64,000 nt of DNA. It comes from an uncultured Streptococcus sp. (GTDB lineage: Bacteria; Bacillota; Bacilli; Lactobacillales; Streptococcaceae). The notes below the pieces were generated by a model, which was given only the letters and a program-made list of their open reading frames with translations, was not told where the DNA came from and did not search any database. Shown here in pieces: positions 7,154 to 14,959 of the stretch. The stretch covers positions 1 through 64,000 of the forward strand of contig NZ_CABFMF010000011.1 of the NCBI RefSeq assembly GCF_901875575.1, in the 5' to 3' direction. Positions within the stretch are counted from its first letter, which is position 1; each line of letters begins with the position of its first letter. A program made the position numbers and the translations under genes.

Positions 7154-8832
7154 TATTCTTCATCTGGTGTGAGGATCATCGGGATGATGATCGGTTCACG
7201 TTCGGTATTTTCATAGAGGAAGGGGCGAATAGCGTTGACAATGGCACCATTGACAGATTGCACGCTGGCGTCCTTGTTTTTAAGTGCGATACGAATTGCA
7301 TTGAAGAGGATACGCTGGCTTTGGCGAATCAAGTCTCCAGACTCTCTCATGTAGACAAAGCCTCGACTGAGGATGTCTGGACCAGACAGAATCATCTGTG
7401 ATTTGAAGTCAACAGTTGCGACTGCTAGAACGACACCGTCTTCAGATAGATCACGACGGTCTTTGAGGACAGCTGCGCCGATTTCACCGATACGATTTCC
7501 ATCGACATAGATATCTTGGGCGTTGAAATGACCTGCAATACGAGCTGAGTTAGCAGTAAGGGCAAGCACATCACCATTGCTCATGATAAAGATATTGTCC
7601 TTCTCAACACCAGTATCCACCGCAAGTCCAGCATGGACTTTTTGCATGCGGTATTCACCGTGGACAGGCATGAAGTATTTTGGCTTAATCAAGCGGAGCA
7701 TGAGTTTTTGCTCTTGCTGACCACCGTGTCCAGATGTGTGGATATTGTTCACTTTACCGTGGATAACTTCAACACCAGCTTCAGAAATGATGTTAATGAG
7801 CTTGTTGACGCTTGTGGTGTTTCCAGGGATCGGACTAGAAGAGAAGATAACCGTATCGCCGGGTTGGAGTTGCACCTGACGGTGGGTTCCGTTGGCGATA
7901 CGAGAGAGGGCTGCCATAGGTTCACCCTGACTACCTGTACAGAGGATAAGAACCTCGCCTGCAGGGTAGTCTTTGATTTCATTTGGCTCGATAAAGGTTC
8001 CCTTAGGAGCTTTGATGTAGCCAAGATCGATTCCGTTGACAATGGCCTTTTCCATAGAACGACCAAAGACTGCAATCTTACGCCCAGTCTTAACAGCGGC
8101 TTCTGTTGCTTGTTGGAGACGGAAGATATTTGAGGCAAAGGATGCAAAGATGATACGTCCCTCTATGCCTTGGATAATCTTCATGATGGACTGGCCAACG
8201 ACTTTTTCAGAGTTGGTAAAGGTTGGAATTTCTGCATTTGTCGAGTCAGACAGGAGACAGAGTACACCTTCTTCACCAAGAGCTGCCATACGGTGCAAAT
8301 CTGCTGGTTCACCAACTGGTGTTAAGTCAAACTTGAAGTCACCCGTACAGACAATTTTCCCTTGAGGAGTATGAATGACAATCCCCAAAGGTTCTGGAAT
8401 AGAGTGTGTAGTTCTAAAGAAAGTTGCCTTGAGATTTTTAAAGGTCAACTCTGTGTTATGGTTGATTTCGTAAAGTTTAGCGTTGCGCAAGAGGCCATGT
8501 TCTTCGAGTTTTCCACGGATCAAAGCCAAGGCAAGCGGTCCAGCATAGATAGGGACATTTACTTGCTTGAGTAGGAAAGGAATCCCACCGATGTGGTCCT
8601 CGTGTCCGTGTGTGATCAAGACAGCCTTGACGCGGTCGATATTGTCTACTATGTAAGAGTAGTCAGGGATAACATAGTCGATACCAAGCAAGTCATCTTC
8701 TGGGAATTTAATCCCAGCATCGACGATGATAATCTCGTCTTGGTATTCAATTCCGTATGTGTTTTTCCCGATTTCTCCCAGACCACCGATGGCAAAAACG
8801 CCGACTTCTTCAGGTTTAAGAGTATAGGCCAT
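7153..8832 (-). CDS. rnjA: Ribonuclease J1
   Basis: Metallo-beta-lactamase-fold RNase with 5' exonuclease and endonuclease activity, central to Gram-positive mRNA decay and rRNA maturation. The 559 residues include the zinc motif THGHEDHIGG (about residues 73-82), the second-metal Asp in CTGDFKFD, beta-CASP residues (GSQGEPMAALSRI) and the late His motif TSGHG. RpoY lies immediately upstream with only one base between the genes, and the ribosome-binding GGAG lies inside the rpoY 3' end. The rnjA-rpoY pairing is typical of Firmicutes. The stop codon overlaps a BOX repeat. Confidence 0.95.
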   Translation of the reverse strand: MAYTLKPEEVGVFAIGGLGEIGKNTYGIEYQDEIIIVDAGIKFPEDDLLGIDYVIPDYSYIVDNIDRVKAVLITHGHEDHIGGIPFLLKQVNVPIYAGPLALALIRGKLEEHGLLRNAKLYEINHNTELTFKNLKATFFRTTHSIPEPLGIVIHTPQGKIVCTGDFKFDLTPVGEPADLHRMAALGEEGVLCLLSDSTNAEIPTFTNSEKVVGQSIMKIIQGIEGRIIFASFASNIFRLQQATEAAVKTGRKIAVFGRSMEKAIVNGIDLGYIKAPKGTFIEPNEIKDYPAGEVLILCTGSQGEPMAALSRIANGTHRQVQLQPGDTVIFSSSPIPGNTTSVNKLINIISEAGVEVIHGKVNNIHTSGHGGQQEQKLMLRLIKPKYFMPVHGEYRMQKVHAGLAVDTGVEKDNIFIMSNGDVLALTANSARIAGHFNAQDIYVDGNRIGEIGAAVLKDRRDLSEDGVVLAVATVDFKSQMILSGPDILSRGFVYMRESGDLIRQSQRILFNAIRIALKNKDASVQSVNGAIVNAIRPFLYENTEREPIIIPMILTPDEE

Positions 8833-8833
8833 A

Positions 8834-9067
8834 TTAGAACTCCGTGATTTCGAAGGCGCCAGTTTCTTTTTCGTAATCTAGCAATTTGTCAGACAAGAGT
8901 TCAATATACTCGATATTGTACTCTGGGCGATTTTCTTCGACAAGTTGGCGAGCAGCGATACGGCCCTCAAGTTCTGAGCTAGCATCGATGTCTAGATAAA
9001 GTGCGCGTGTTGTTTCACGGCGTGGGCTACGTTCTTTTGTTTCTTGATAAAAAACTTTGTAAATCAT
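8834..9067 (-). CDS. rpoY: RNA polymerase epsilon subunit
   Basis: A 77-residue protein of the DUF1447 family, the small epsilon subunit found in Firmicute RNA polymerase. It shows the family-typical start MIYKVFYQETKERSPRRETT and the region beginning RAALYLDID-like with ELEGRIAARQLVEENRPEYN. It is the first gene of the leftward rpoY-rnjA unit, with AGGAAC as ribosome-binding site. Confidence 0.93.
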   Translation of the reverse strand: MIYKVFYQETKERSPRRETTRALYLDIDASSELEGRIAARQLVEENRPEYNIEYIELLSDKLLDYEKETGAFEITEF

Positions 9068-9177
9068 ATAGTTCCTTTCTATTTACAGGTCAGCTTATTC
9101 CAAACTTTTAGCAGAGATTTGCTTGACTTCATTCCATTTTGTGTCTAGATTGACCTTGATTCGTTACAATTGTTTCA

Positions 9178-9206
9178 ATTATAACATAAAATGAAAAATT
9201 AGTAAA
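9178..9206 (-). promoter_or_regulatory. Promoter of rpoY-rnjA
   Basis: On the minus strand an extended -10 TGTTATAAT (TATAAT at 9183-9178) is preceded by a weak TTTACT -35 at 17 bases. This is the only good -10 in the 9068-9344 gap. The rest of the gap contains a cre-like sequence around 9238-9254, in front of the rightward small gene, that deviates from consensus at two positions. Confidence 0.5.
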
Positions 9207-9344
9207 AGACGGAAACGAAAAAGTCATATAGTTCCTTTTGGTAAGCGTTTGCAAAAATAGAGAAAATATGTTATCTTGATAATGGAAGCGGAATTTATCG
9301 TTTGTCATAATTCCCTATAGTTTTTAAGTCAAGGAGGTTGCTCT

Positions 9345-9560
9345 ATGAATAGTTTATTTGCTTTTGCTATCGGAGTTCGTTTGGTAGCTTTTATCGTTTT
9401 TGTTGCTTGCGTTTATGGAGGAAATCTCCTGTTTACAAAACTGGAACAACGACAAAGCAAGCTCTTGCGGAAGATTACTTTTGTGACTTTCTACTCGATT
9501 TTTCTCCTCCTCGTGACCTATGTCGTTTGGTTGGTATTTTATTTTGGCTTAAATGCTTAG
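9345..9560 (+). CDS. Small two-span membrane protein, 71 aa
   Basis: Two membrane helices (FAIGVRLVAFIVFVACVYGG and the FVTFYSIFLLLVTYVVWLV segment) are separated by a basic loop (LEQRQSKLLRK). AAGGAGG lies nine bases before ATG 9345. It is monocistronic, between divergent rpoY and the tsaB terminator/promoter. The family was not recognised, but the length, start and clean membrane pattern make it a real gene. Confidence 0.65.
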   Translation: MNSLFAFAIGVRLVAFIVFVACVYGGNLLFTKLEQRQSKLLRKITFVTFYSIFLLLVTYVVWLVFYFGLNA

Positions 9561-9588
9561 ATGCCCTGCTCATGCTGGGGCATTTTTG
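9560..9588 (+). terminator. Terminator before tsaB
   Basis: ATGCCC … GGGCAT followed by TTTTTG, right at the end of the 71-aa gene. Confidence 0.75.
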
Positions 9589-9628
9589 TTTGGGCGCAAA
9601 GAAAATTCCCATGCGCCAGCTTTTGTAG

Positions 9629-9634
9629 TATAAT
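9629..9634 (+). promoter_or_regulatory. -10 element for tsaB-rimI-tsaD
   Basis: TATAAT in the context GTAGTATAATAG, 31 bases before the tsaB start. The -35 region is weak. Confidence 0.45.
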
Positions 9635-9664
9635 AGTAAGCAGACAAAAGGATAGGAATATGTT

Positions 9665-10348
9665 ATGAAAGTATTAGCTTTTGATACGTCCAGCAAGGCT
9701 CTTTCTCTTGCTATTTTAGAGGATAAGCAGGTTCTTGCCGAGACGACTATTAATATTAAGAAGAATCACAGTATTACTCTCATGCCTGCCATCGATTTTT
9801 TGATGGCAAGTTTGGATTGGACCCCCAAGGACTTGGATCGAATCGTGGTGGCAGAAGGGCCAGGTAGCTACACAGGTTTGCGAATTGCGGTAGCAACTGC
9901 TAAGACTTTGGCCCATACCCTGAACATTGAGTTAGTTGGTATGTCTAGCCTCTTGGCTCTGGTGCCCTATCAACAAGAAGGTTTGTTTATTCCCTTGATG
10001 GATGCTCGTCGCAACAATGTTTATGCAGGATTTTATGAAAATGCTAAACCTGTCATGCCAGAAGCGCACCTATCTTTTGAAGAGGTGTTAGAAAAAGTTA
10101 AGGGTGCTAGTCAGGTTACCTTTGTCGGAGAAGTTGGCCCCTTTGTGGAGCAGATTCAAGAACACTTGCCAAGGACTGATTACAAAGAAACCTTGCCTAA
10201 TGCAGCTAATCTTGCTCTTTTGGCTTGGGACAAGGAAGCAGACTCCTTGCATGATTTTGTGCCGAACTACCTCAAACGTGTTGAGGCTGAGGAAAACTGG
10301 CTCAAGAACCATACCGAGTCTGGTGAGTCTTATATTAAACGCCTATGA
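9665..10348 (+). CDS. tsaB: tRNA threonylcarbamoyladenosine biosynthesis protein TsaB
   Basis: Scaffold partner of TsaD in making t6A at position 37 of ANN-decoding tRNAs. The 227 residues have an ASKHA-fold N-terminus (MKVLAFDTSSKALSLAI) and the family motif VAEGPGSYTGLRI (about residues 58-70). It lacks the metal-binding His pair found in TsaD, as expected. It is the first gene of a tight operon: its stop overlaps the start of rimI by four bases, and tsaD follows. Confidence 0.95.
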   Translation: MKVLAFDTSSKALSLAILEDKQVLAETTINIKKNHSITLMPAIDFLMASLDWTPKDLDRIVVAEGPGSYTGLRIAVATAKTLAHTLNIELVGMSSLLALVPYQQEGLFIPLMDARRNNVYAGFYENAKPVMPEAHLSFEEVLEKVKGASQVTFVGEVGPFVEQIQEHLPRTDYKETLPNAANLALLAWDKEADSLHDFVPNYLKRVEAEENWLKNHTESGESYIKRL

Positions 10349-10779
10349 TCGAAATTATACGAATCCAACAGCCTGACCTGGCTCAAGCCATCTACGCTGT
10401 CATGGTGGATGTTTACTCAGTCAGTCCTTGGACGCTGGAACAAATCCAAGCAGACCTGTCCCAAAATCAGACTTGGTATGCTCTGGCTTATGATGGGACA
10501 GAAGTGATTGGCTTTCTAGCTGTTCAGGAGAATCTCTTTGAGGCAGAAGTCCTGCAAATCGCTGTCAAACAAATCTATCAGGGCCAGGGAATTGCATCAG
10601 CCTTGTTTGCTCAATTACCGATGGGTAAGGAGATTTTCCTAGAAGTCAGAAGGTCAAATCATCGAGCGCAAGCATTTTACAAGAAAGAAAAAATGGCAGT
10701 CATCGCTGAGAGAAAGGCCTACTACCATGATCCAGTCGAGGACGCCATTATCATGAAGAGAGAAATAGATGAAGGATAG
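10345..10779 (+). CDS. rimI: Ribosomal protein S18-alanine N-acetyltransferase (RimI family)
   Basis: GNAT acetyltransferase of 144 residues. The acetyl-CoA loop is QIYQGQGIASALF (about residues 77-89), followed by the usual LEVRRSNHRAQAFYKK segment and a late Tyr-bearing strand. In many bacteria it sits between tsaB and tsaD as here, overlapping both (4 bases and 11 bases). S18 acetylation is the family's known role; other N-terminal substrates are possible. Confidence 0.9.
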   Translation: MIEIIRIQQPDLAQAIYAVMVDVYSVSPWTLEQIQADLSQNQTWYALAYDGTEVIGFLAVQENLFEAEVLQIAVKQIYQGQGIASALFAQLPMGKEIFLEVRRSNHRAQAFYKKEKMAVIAERKAYYHDPVEDAIIMKREIDEG

Positions 10780-11779
10780 ATATATTTTAGCATTTGAGAC
10801 ATCCTGTGATGAGACCAGTGTCGCCGTCTTGAAAAATGATGATGAACTCTTGTCCAATGTCATTGCTAGTCAAATTGAGAGTCACAAACGTTTTGGTGGC
10901 GTAGTGCCTGAAGTGGCTAGTCGTCACCATGTCGAGGTCATTACAGCCTGTATCGAGGAGGCGTTGGCAGAAGCAGGGATTACGGAAGAGGACGTGACAG
11001 CTGTGGCGGTTACCTATGGACCGGGCTTGGTCGGAGCCTTGTTAGTTGGCTTGTCAGCTGCTAAGGCCTTTGCTTGGGCACATGGACTTCCACTTATCCC
11101 TGTTAACCACATGGCTGGTCACCTCATGGCCGCCCAGAGTGTGGAGCCTTTGGACTTTCCCTTGCTAGCCCTCTTGGTTAGCGGTGGGCACACAGAGTTG
11201 GTTTATGTTTCTGAGGCTGGTGACTACAAGATTGTTGGAGAAACGCGAGATGACGCGGTTGGTGAGGCCTATGATAAGGTCGGCCGTGTCATGGGCTTGA
11301 CCTATCCTGCCGGTCGTGAGATTGACGAGCTAGCTCATCAGGGACAGGATATTTATGATTTTCCTCGTGCCATGATTAAGGAAGATAATCTGGAGTTTTC
11401 ATTTTCAGGTTTGAAATCTGCCTTTATCAATCTTCATCACAATGCTGAGCAAAAGGGAGAAAGCTTGTCCACAGAGGATTTGTGTGCTTCCTTCCAAGTA
11501 GCTGTCTTGGATATTCTTATGGCTAAAACCAAGAAGGCCTTGGAGAAATACCCTGTTAAAACCCTTGTCGTGGCAGGTGGTGTGGCAGCCAATAAAGGTC
11601 TCAGAGAACGCCTAGCAGCCGAAATAACAGATGTCAAGGTCATCATCCCACCTCTGCGCCTCTGCGGAGACAATGCAGGTATGATTGCCTATGCCAGCGT
11701 CAGCGAGTGGAACAAAGAAAACTTTGCAAGCTTGGATCTCAATGCCAAACCAAGTCTTGCTTTTGATACTATGGAATAA
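10769..11779 (+). CDS. tsaD: tRNA threonylcarbamoyltransferase TsaD
   Basis: Transfers the threonylcarbamoyl group from threonylcarbamoyl-AMP to A37 of tRNA, with TsaB and TsaE. The 336 residues contain the iron-binding NHMAGHL His pair (about residues 110-116), the signature SGGHTELVYV and the nucleotide motif VVAGGVAANKGLR. It overlaps rimI by 11 bases. The ASKHA start ILAFETSCDETSVA confirms ATG 10769. Confidence 0.97.
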   Translation: MKDRYILAFETSCDETSVAVLKNDDELLSNVIASQIESHKRFGGVVPEVASRHHVEVITACIEEALAEAGITEEDVTAVAVTYGPGLVGALLVGLSAAKAFAWAHGLPLIPVNHMAGHLMAAQSVEPLDFPLLALLVSGGHTELVYVSEAGDYKIVGETRDDAVGEAYDKVGRVMGLTYPAGREIDELAHQGQDIYDFPRAMIKEDNLEFSFSGLKSAFINLHHNAEQKGESLSTEDLCASFQVAVLDILMAKTKKALEKYPVKTLVVAGGVAANKGLRERLAAEITDVKVIIPPLRLCGDNAGMIAYASVSEWNKENFASLDLNAKPSLAFDTME

Positions 11780-11783
11780 AATG

Positions 11784-11816
11784 AAGTCTGTCTGATTACA
11801 ATCAGCAGACTTTTTT
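11784..11816 (+). terminator. Terminator after tsaD
   Basis: AAGTCTG…CAGACTT with an inner CTGAT-TACA-ATCAG stem, then TTTTTT. Confidence 0.85.
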
Positions 11817-11830
11817 CTCTTTCCTGAATG

Positions 11831-11839
11831 TGTTATAAT
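11831..11839 (+). promoter_or_regulatory. Extended -10 promoter for azlCD
   Basis: TGTTATAAT (TG at 11831-11832, TATAAT 11834-11839). A GGCTG…CAGCC hairpin follows in the leader before the azlC ribosome-binding site. Confidence 0.5.
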
Positions 11840-11898
11840 AGTCCATGCTGTGGCTGGAGCCTTTTCAGCCCACTTATTAAGACAATATGAGGAGAAAG

Positions 11899-12594
11899 AT
11901 GAAAGAAAAAGGATTTTGGGAGGGGGCGCAGGCAGCCATGCCAACGGCCCTAGGTTATGTTAGTATCGGGCTGGCCTGCGGAATTATCGGTGCACCCTAT
12001 GTGACACCTGTTGAGATGGCCTTGATGAGCCTCTTTGTTTATGCTGGGAGTGCCCAGTTTGCCATGTTGGCCTTGATTGCAGTGCAGGCCCCTGTGGCTG
12101 CCATTGCTATGACGGTTTTTTTGATTAATTTGCGTCTCTTTTTGTTGAGTTTACACGCATCGACTTATTTCCGCCATACCAGTCTTTGGCACAATATCGG
12201 TATGTCTAGTATCTTGACGGATGAGACTTATGGTGTATTGATGGGAGAATTAGCCCATACAGATAAGGTCAATCCTATGTGGATGCATGGGAATAATCTC
12301 AACAGCTATGTGGCTTGGTTGATTGGGACGGTTGTTGGGACAGCTCTAGGTGGTCTTCTGCCAAATCCCGAAATCTTTGGTCTTGACTTTGCTCTGGTAG
12401 GCATGTTTATCGGGATTTTTGCCTCGCAATTCCAGATTATGCAAAGACGGATTCCTGTCCGCAACCTGCTCGTTATCCTAGCAGTTGTTGCGGTGTCCTT
12501 CTTTTTACTCTTGACAGTGGTGTCTCAGTCGCTAGCTGTTTTATTTGCGACGCTACTTGGTTGTACAATGGGGGTGGTTTTAGATGGTCAGTAA
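11899..12594 (+). CDS. azlC: Branched-chain amino acid exporter, large subunit (AzlC family)
   Basis: A 231-residue polytopic membrane protein of the AzlC/YgaZ family, which pairs with AzlD/YgaH to export branched-chain amino acids or analogues. The family N-terminus FWEGAQAAMPTALGYVSIG and the motif YAGSAQFAML are clear, with about seven hydrophobic spans. ATG 11899 follows AGGAG by four bases; ATG 11887 lacks a ribosome-binding site. It overlaps azlD by 11 bases, indicating coupled translation. Confidence 0.9.
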   Translation: MKEKGFWEGAQAAMPTALGYVSIGLACGIIGAPYVTPVEMALMSLFVYAGSAQFAMLALIAVQAPVAAIAMTVFLINLRLFLLSLHASTYFRHTSLWHNIGMSSILTDETYGVLMGELAHTDKVNPMWMHGNNLNSYVAWLIGTVVGTALGGLLPNPEIFGLDFALVGMFIGIFASQFQIMQRRIPVRNLLVILAVVAVSFFLLLTVVSQSLAVLFATLLGCTMGVVLDGQ

Positions 12595-12907
12595 GTATCT
12601 TTTATTAGCAGTTATTTTCTCTGGCTTGGTGACCTGGATTCCCCGTATCATTCCTTTTATCTTGGCCAAGTATAAGGGTTTGCCTCCTATCGTTGAGCGA
12701 TTTTTGAAGTTCTTGCCCGTTTCTATTATCTTTGCCTTGATTCTTTCAAGCGTAGTGACAGGTAAAGTCGGTAGCCTGCCTCAAATTAAATGGCTGGACT
12801 TCTTAGCAGTCTTTCCAACGGCTTGGGTAGCCTTTCGCTACCGCAATCTAGTCGGAACAGTTCTCTTTGGAGTTGTCTTGATTGCCGTCCTGCGTCTACT
12901 ATTTTAA
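12584..12907 (+). CDS. azlD: Branched-chain amino acid exporter, small subunit (AzlD family)
   Basis: A 107-residue protein with four hydrophobic helices and the family features TWIPRIIPFILAKY near residue 20 and RFLKFLPVSIIFALI. It is translated from within the end of azlC. Known AzlD proteins are the small partner of AzlC exporters. Confidence 0.9.
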   Translation: MVSKYLLLAVIFSGLVTWIPRIIPFILAKYKGLPPIVERFLKFLPVSIIFALILSSVVTGKVGSLPQIKWLDFLAVFPTAWVAFRYRNLVGTVLFGVVLIAVLRLLF

Positions 12908-13010
12908 ATGGGCTATAAAGAAAATCTATCACAGATATAGATATCATATAATGGCATAATTACTTTTTTTCTGATAAGATTATAAGGTATTCTATTTTGG
13001 AGGAAATGAC

Positions 13011-13841
13011 ATGAAAAAAATCGTTAAATACTCATCTCTTGCTGCCCTAGGGCTTCTTGCTGCAGGTGTTTTAGCAGCTTGCTCAGGTGGTGCGAAAAAA
13101 GAAGGAGAAGCAGCTAGCAAGAAAGAAATTATCGTTGCAACCAATGCTTCACCAAAACCATTCAACTATGAAGAAAATGGCGAATTGACTGGTTATGAGA
13201 TTGAACTAGTTCGTGCTATCTTTAAAGACTCTGCTAAGTATGAAGTCAAGTTTGAAAAAACAGAGTGGTCAGGTGTCTTTGCAGGACTTGATGCTGATCG
13301 TTACCAGATGGCTGTTAACAATATCAGCTACACTAAAGAACGTGCAGAAAAATACCTTTATGCAGCTCCAACTGCTAAAAACCCTAACGTTCTTGTAGTG
13401 AAAAAAGATGACTCTAGCATCAAATCGCTTGACGATATTGGTGGAAAATCAACAGAAGTTGTTCAAGGGACAACCTCTGCTAAACAGTTAGAAGACTACA
13501 ATAAACAACACACAGATAAACCTACTGTTCTTAACTATACTAGAGCTGATTTTCAACAAATCATGTCTCGTTTGAGCGATGGTCAATTTGACTACAAGAT
13601 TTTTGATAAGATCGGTGTTGAAACAGTTATCAAGAACCAAGGTTTGGACAATTTGAAAGTGATTGAGCTTCCGAGCGACCAACAACCGTACGTTTACCCA
13701 CTTCTTGCTAAGGGTCAAGATGAGTTGAAAACCTTTGTAGACAAACGTATCCAAGAACTCTACAAAGATGGAACTCTAGAAAAATTGTCTAAACAATTCT
13801 TCGGAGATACTTACCTACCAGCAGAAGCTGATATTAAATAA
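13011..13841 (+). CDS. Amino-acid ABC transporter substrate-binding lipoprotein
   Basis: A 276-residue lipoprotein: basic start, hydrophobic stretch and lipobox LAAC with Cys24, then a Ser/Lys-rich linker. The mature part is a family-3 solute-binding protein (ATNASPKPFNYEENGELTGY, then ELVRAIF; later YEVKFEKTEWSGVFAGLDA). These bind polar amino acids or cystine at the cell surface. No permease or ATPase lies next to it, so it either uses the neighbouring MetNI or a transporter elsewhere. In pneumococcus the homologue sits in the same place before metQ. Ligand not determinable here. Confidence 0.88.
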   Translation: MKKIVKYSSLAALGLLAAGVLAACSGGAKKEGEAASKKEIIVATNASPKPFNYEENGELTGYEIELVRAIFKDSAKYEVKFEKTEWSGVFAGLDADRYQMAVNNISYTKERAEKYLYAAPTAKNPNVLVVKKDDSSIKSLDDIGGKSTEVVQGTTSAKQLEDYNKQHTDKPTVLNYTRADFQQIMSRLSDGQFDYKIFDKIGVETVIKNQGLDNLKVIELPSDQQPYVYPLLAKGQDELKTFVDKRIQELYKDGTLEKLSKQFFGDTYLPAEADIK

Positions 13842-13894
13842 TTCCTTGAGATCATCCATTCTGACAAAAGTGGGTGATTTCCTACTATTTGGGC

Positions 13895-13913
13895 ATATAG
13901 TTTTAAACTATAT
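13895..13913 (+). promoter_or_regulatory. MetR/MtaR-type palindrome upstream of metQ
   Basis: ATATAGTTTTAAACTATAT is a perfect 19-bp palindrome matching the streptococcal MET-box core TATAGTTTNAAACTATA, the binding site of the LysR-type methionine regulator (MetR/MtaR). It lies 80 bases before the metQ start. Confidence 0.8.
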
Positions 13914-13958
13914 ATCTGCCTATCTAATAACAATTTGTTAAAATAAATAATTTATGAG

Positions 13959-13973
13959 ATACTGTTACAGTAT
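13959..13973 (+). promoter_or_regulatory. Second inverted repeat in the metQ leader
   Basis: ATACTG-TTA-CAGTAT is a perfect short palindrome 20 bases before the metQ start, overlapping the likely -10/leader region. It may be an operator or an RNA hairpin; no regulator can be named. Confidence 0.4.
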
Positions 13974-13993
13974 TATTTTAAAGGAGAATAACT

Positions 13994-14848
13994 ATGAAAA
14001 TTAAAAAATGGCTCGGTGTAGCAGCGATTGCTACAGTCGCAGGATTGGCTCTTGCAGCTTGCGGAAACTCAGAAAAGAAAGCAGACAATGGAACAGTTGT
14101 TAAAATTGCAACAGTGAACCGTAGTGGTTCTGAAGAAGCTCGTTGGGATAAGATCCAAGAATTAGTCAAAAAAGACGGTATTACTTTGGAATTTACAGAG
14201 TTCACAGATTACTCACAACCAAACAAGGCAACTGCTGATGGTGAGGTAGACTTGAACGCTTTCCAACACTACAACTTCTTGAACAACTGGAACAAAGAAA
14301 ACGGGAAAGATCTTGTAGCGATTGCAGATACTTATATCTCTCCAATTCGCCTTTACTCAGGTTTGAATGGAAGTGACAACAAGTACACTAAAGTTGAAGA
14401 CATCCCAGCAAATGGAGAAATCGCTGTACCAAACGATGCTACAAACGAAAGCCGTGCGCTTTACTTGCTTCAATCAGCTGGTTTGATTAAATTGGATGTG
14501 TCTGGAACTGCACTTGCAACAGTTGCTAATATTAAAGAAAATCCAAAGAACTTGAAAATCACTGAATTGGACGCTAGCCAAACAGCTCGTTCATTGTCAT
14601 CAGTTGACGCTGCCGTTGTAAACAACACCTTCGTTACAGAAGCAAAATTGGACTACAAGAAAGCACTTTTCAAAGAGCAAGCTGACGAAAATTCAAAACA
14701 ATGGTACAACATCATTGTTGCTAAAAAAGATTGGGAAACTTCACCTAAAGCGGATGCTATCAAGAAAGTCATCGCAGCTTACCATACAGATGAAGTGAAA
14801 AAAGTCATCGAAAAAACATCAGACGGCTTGGATCAACCAGTTTGGTAA
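13994..14848 (+). CDS. metQ: Methionine ABC transporter substrate-binding lipoprotein MetQ
   Basis: A 284-residue lipoprotein of the NlpA/MetQ family. The signal peptide ends in LALAAC with lipidated Cys23. Typical family segments follow: FTDYSQPNKATADGEVDLNA with FQHYNFL, and IAVPNDATNESRALYLLQ. It delivers methionine to the MetNI permease encoded downstream. A MET-box upstream indicates methionine-responsive control. The M20 peptidase gene lies between it and metN. Confidence 0.95.
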   Translation: MKIKKWLGVAAIATVAGLALAACGNSEKKADNGTVVKIATVNRSGSEEARWDKIQELVKKDGITLEFTEFTDYSQPNKATADGEVDLNAFQHYNFLNNWNKENGKDLVAIADTYISPIRLYSGLNGSDNKYTKVEDIPANGEIAVPNDATNESRALYLLQSAGLIKLDVSGTALATVANIKENPKNLKITELDASQTARSLSSVDAAVVNNTFVTEAKLDYKKALFKEQADENSKQWYNIIVAKKDWETSPKADAIKKVIAAYHTDEVKKVIEKTSDGLDQPVW

Positions 14849-14860
14849 TAGGATATTAGG

Positions 14861-14888
14861 AGGTGGGAGAAATGTTCCACCTCTTGCT
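14861..14888 (+). terminator. Hairpin/terminator after metQ
   Basis: GAGGTGG … CCACCTC followed by TTGCTTTT. It probably limits read-through from the abundant binding-protein message into the M20-metNI genes. Confidence 0.65.
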
Positions 14889-14959
14889 TTTATATCGGGT
14901 TTTCCGTTTTAAGAAGCTGATTCTGTAAGAGATGAAAAAAGTGTAGAGAGGGAGAGAAA

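Noticed and set aside
4905..8847. Long antisense frames within mnmG and rnjA
   Set aside because: Codon-complement shadows of highly conserved genes without ribosome-binding sites or recognisable products.
9238..9254. cre site before the 71-aa membrane protein
   Set aside because: Two positions deviate from the catabolite-responsive consensus; too weak to list as a feature.
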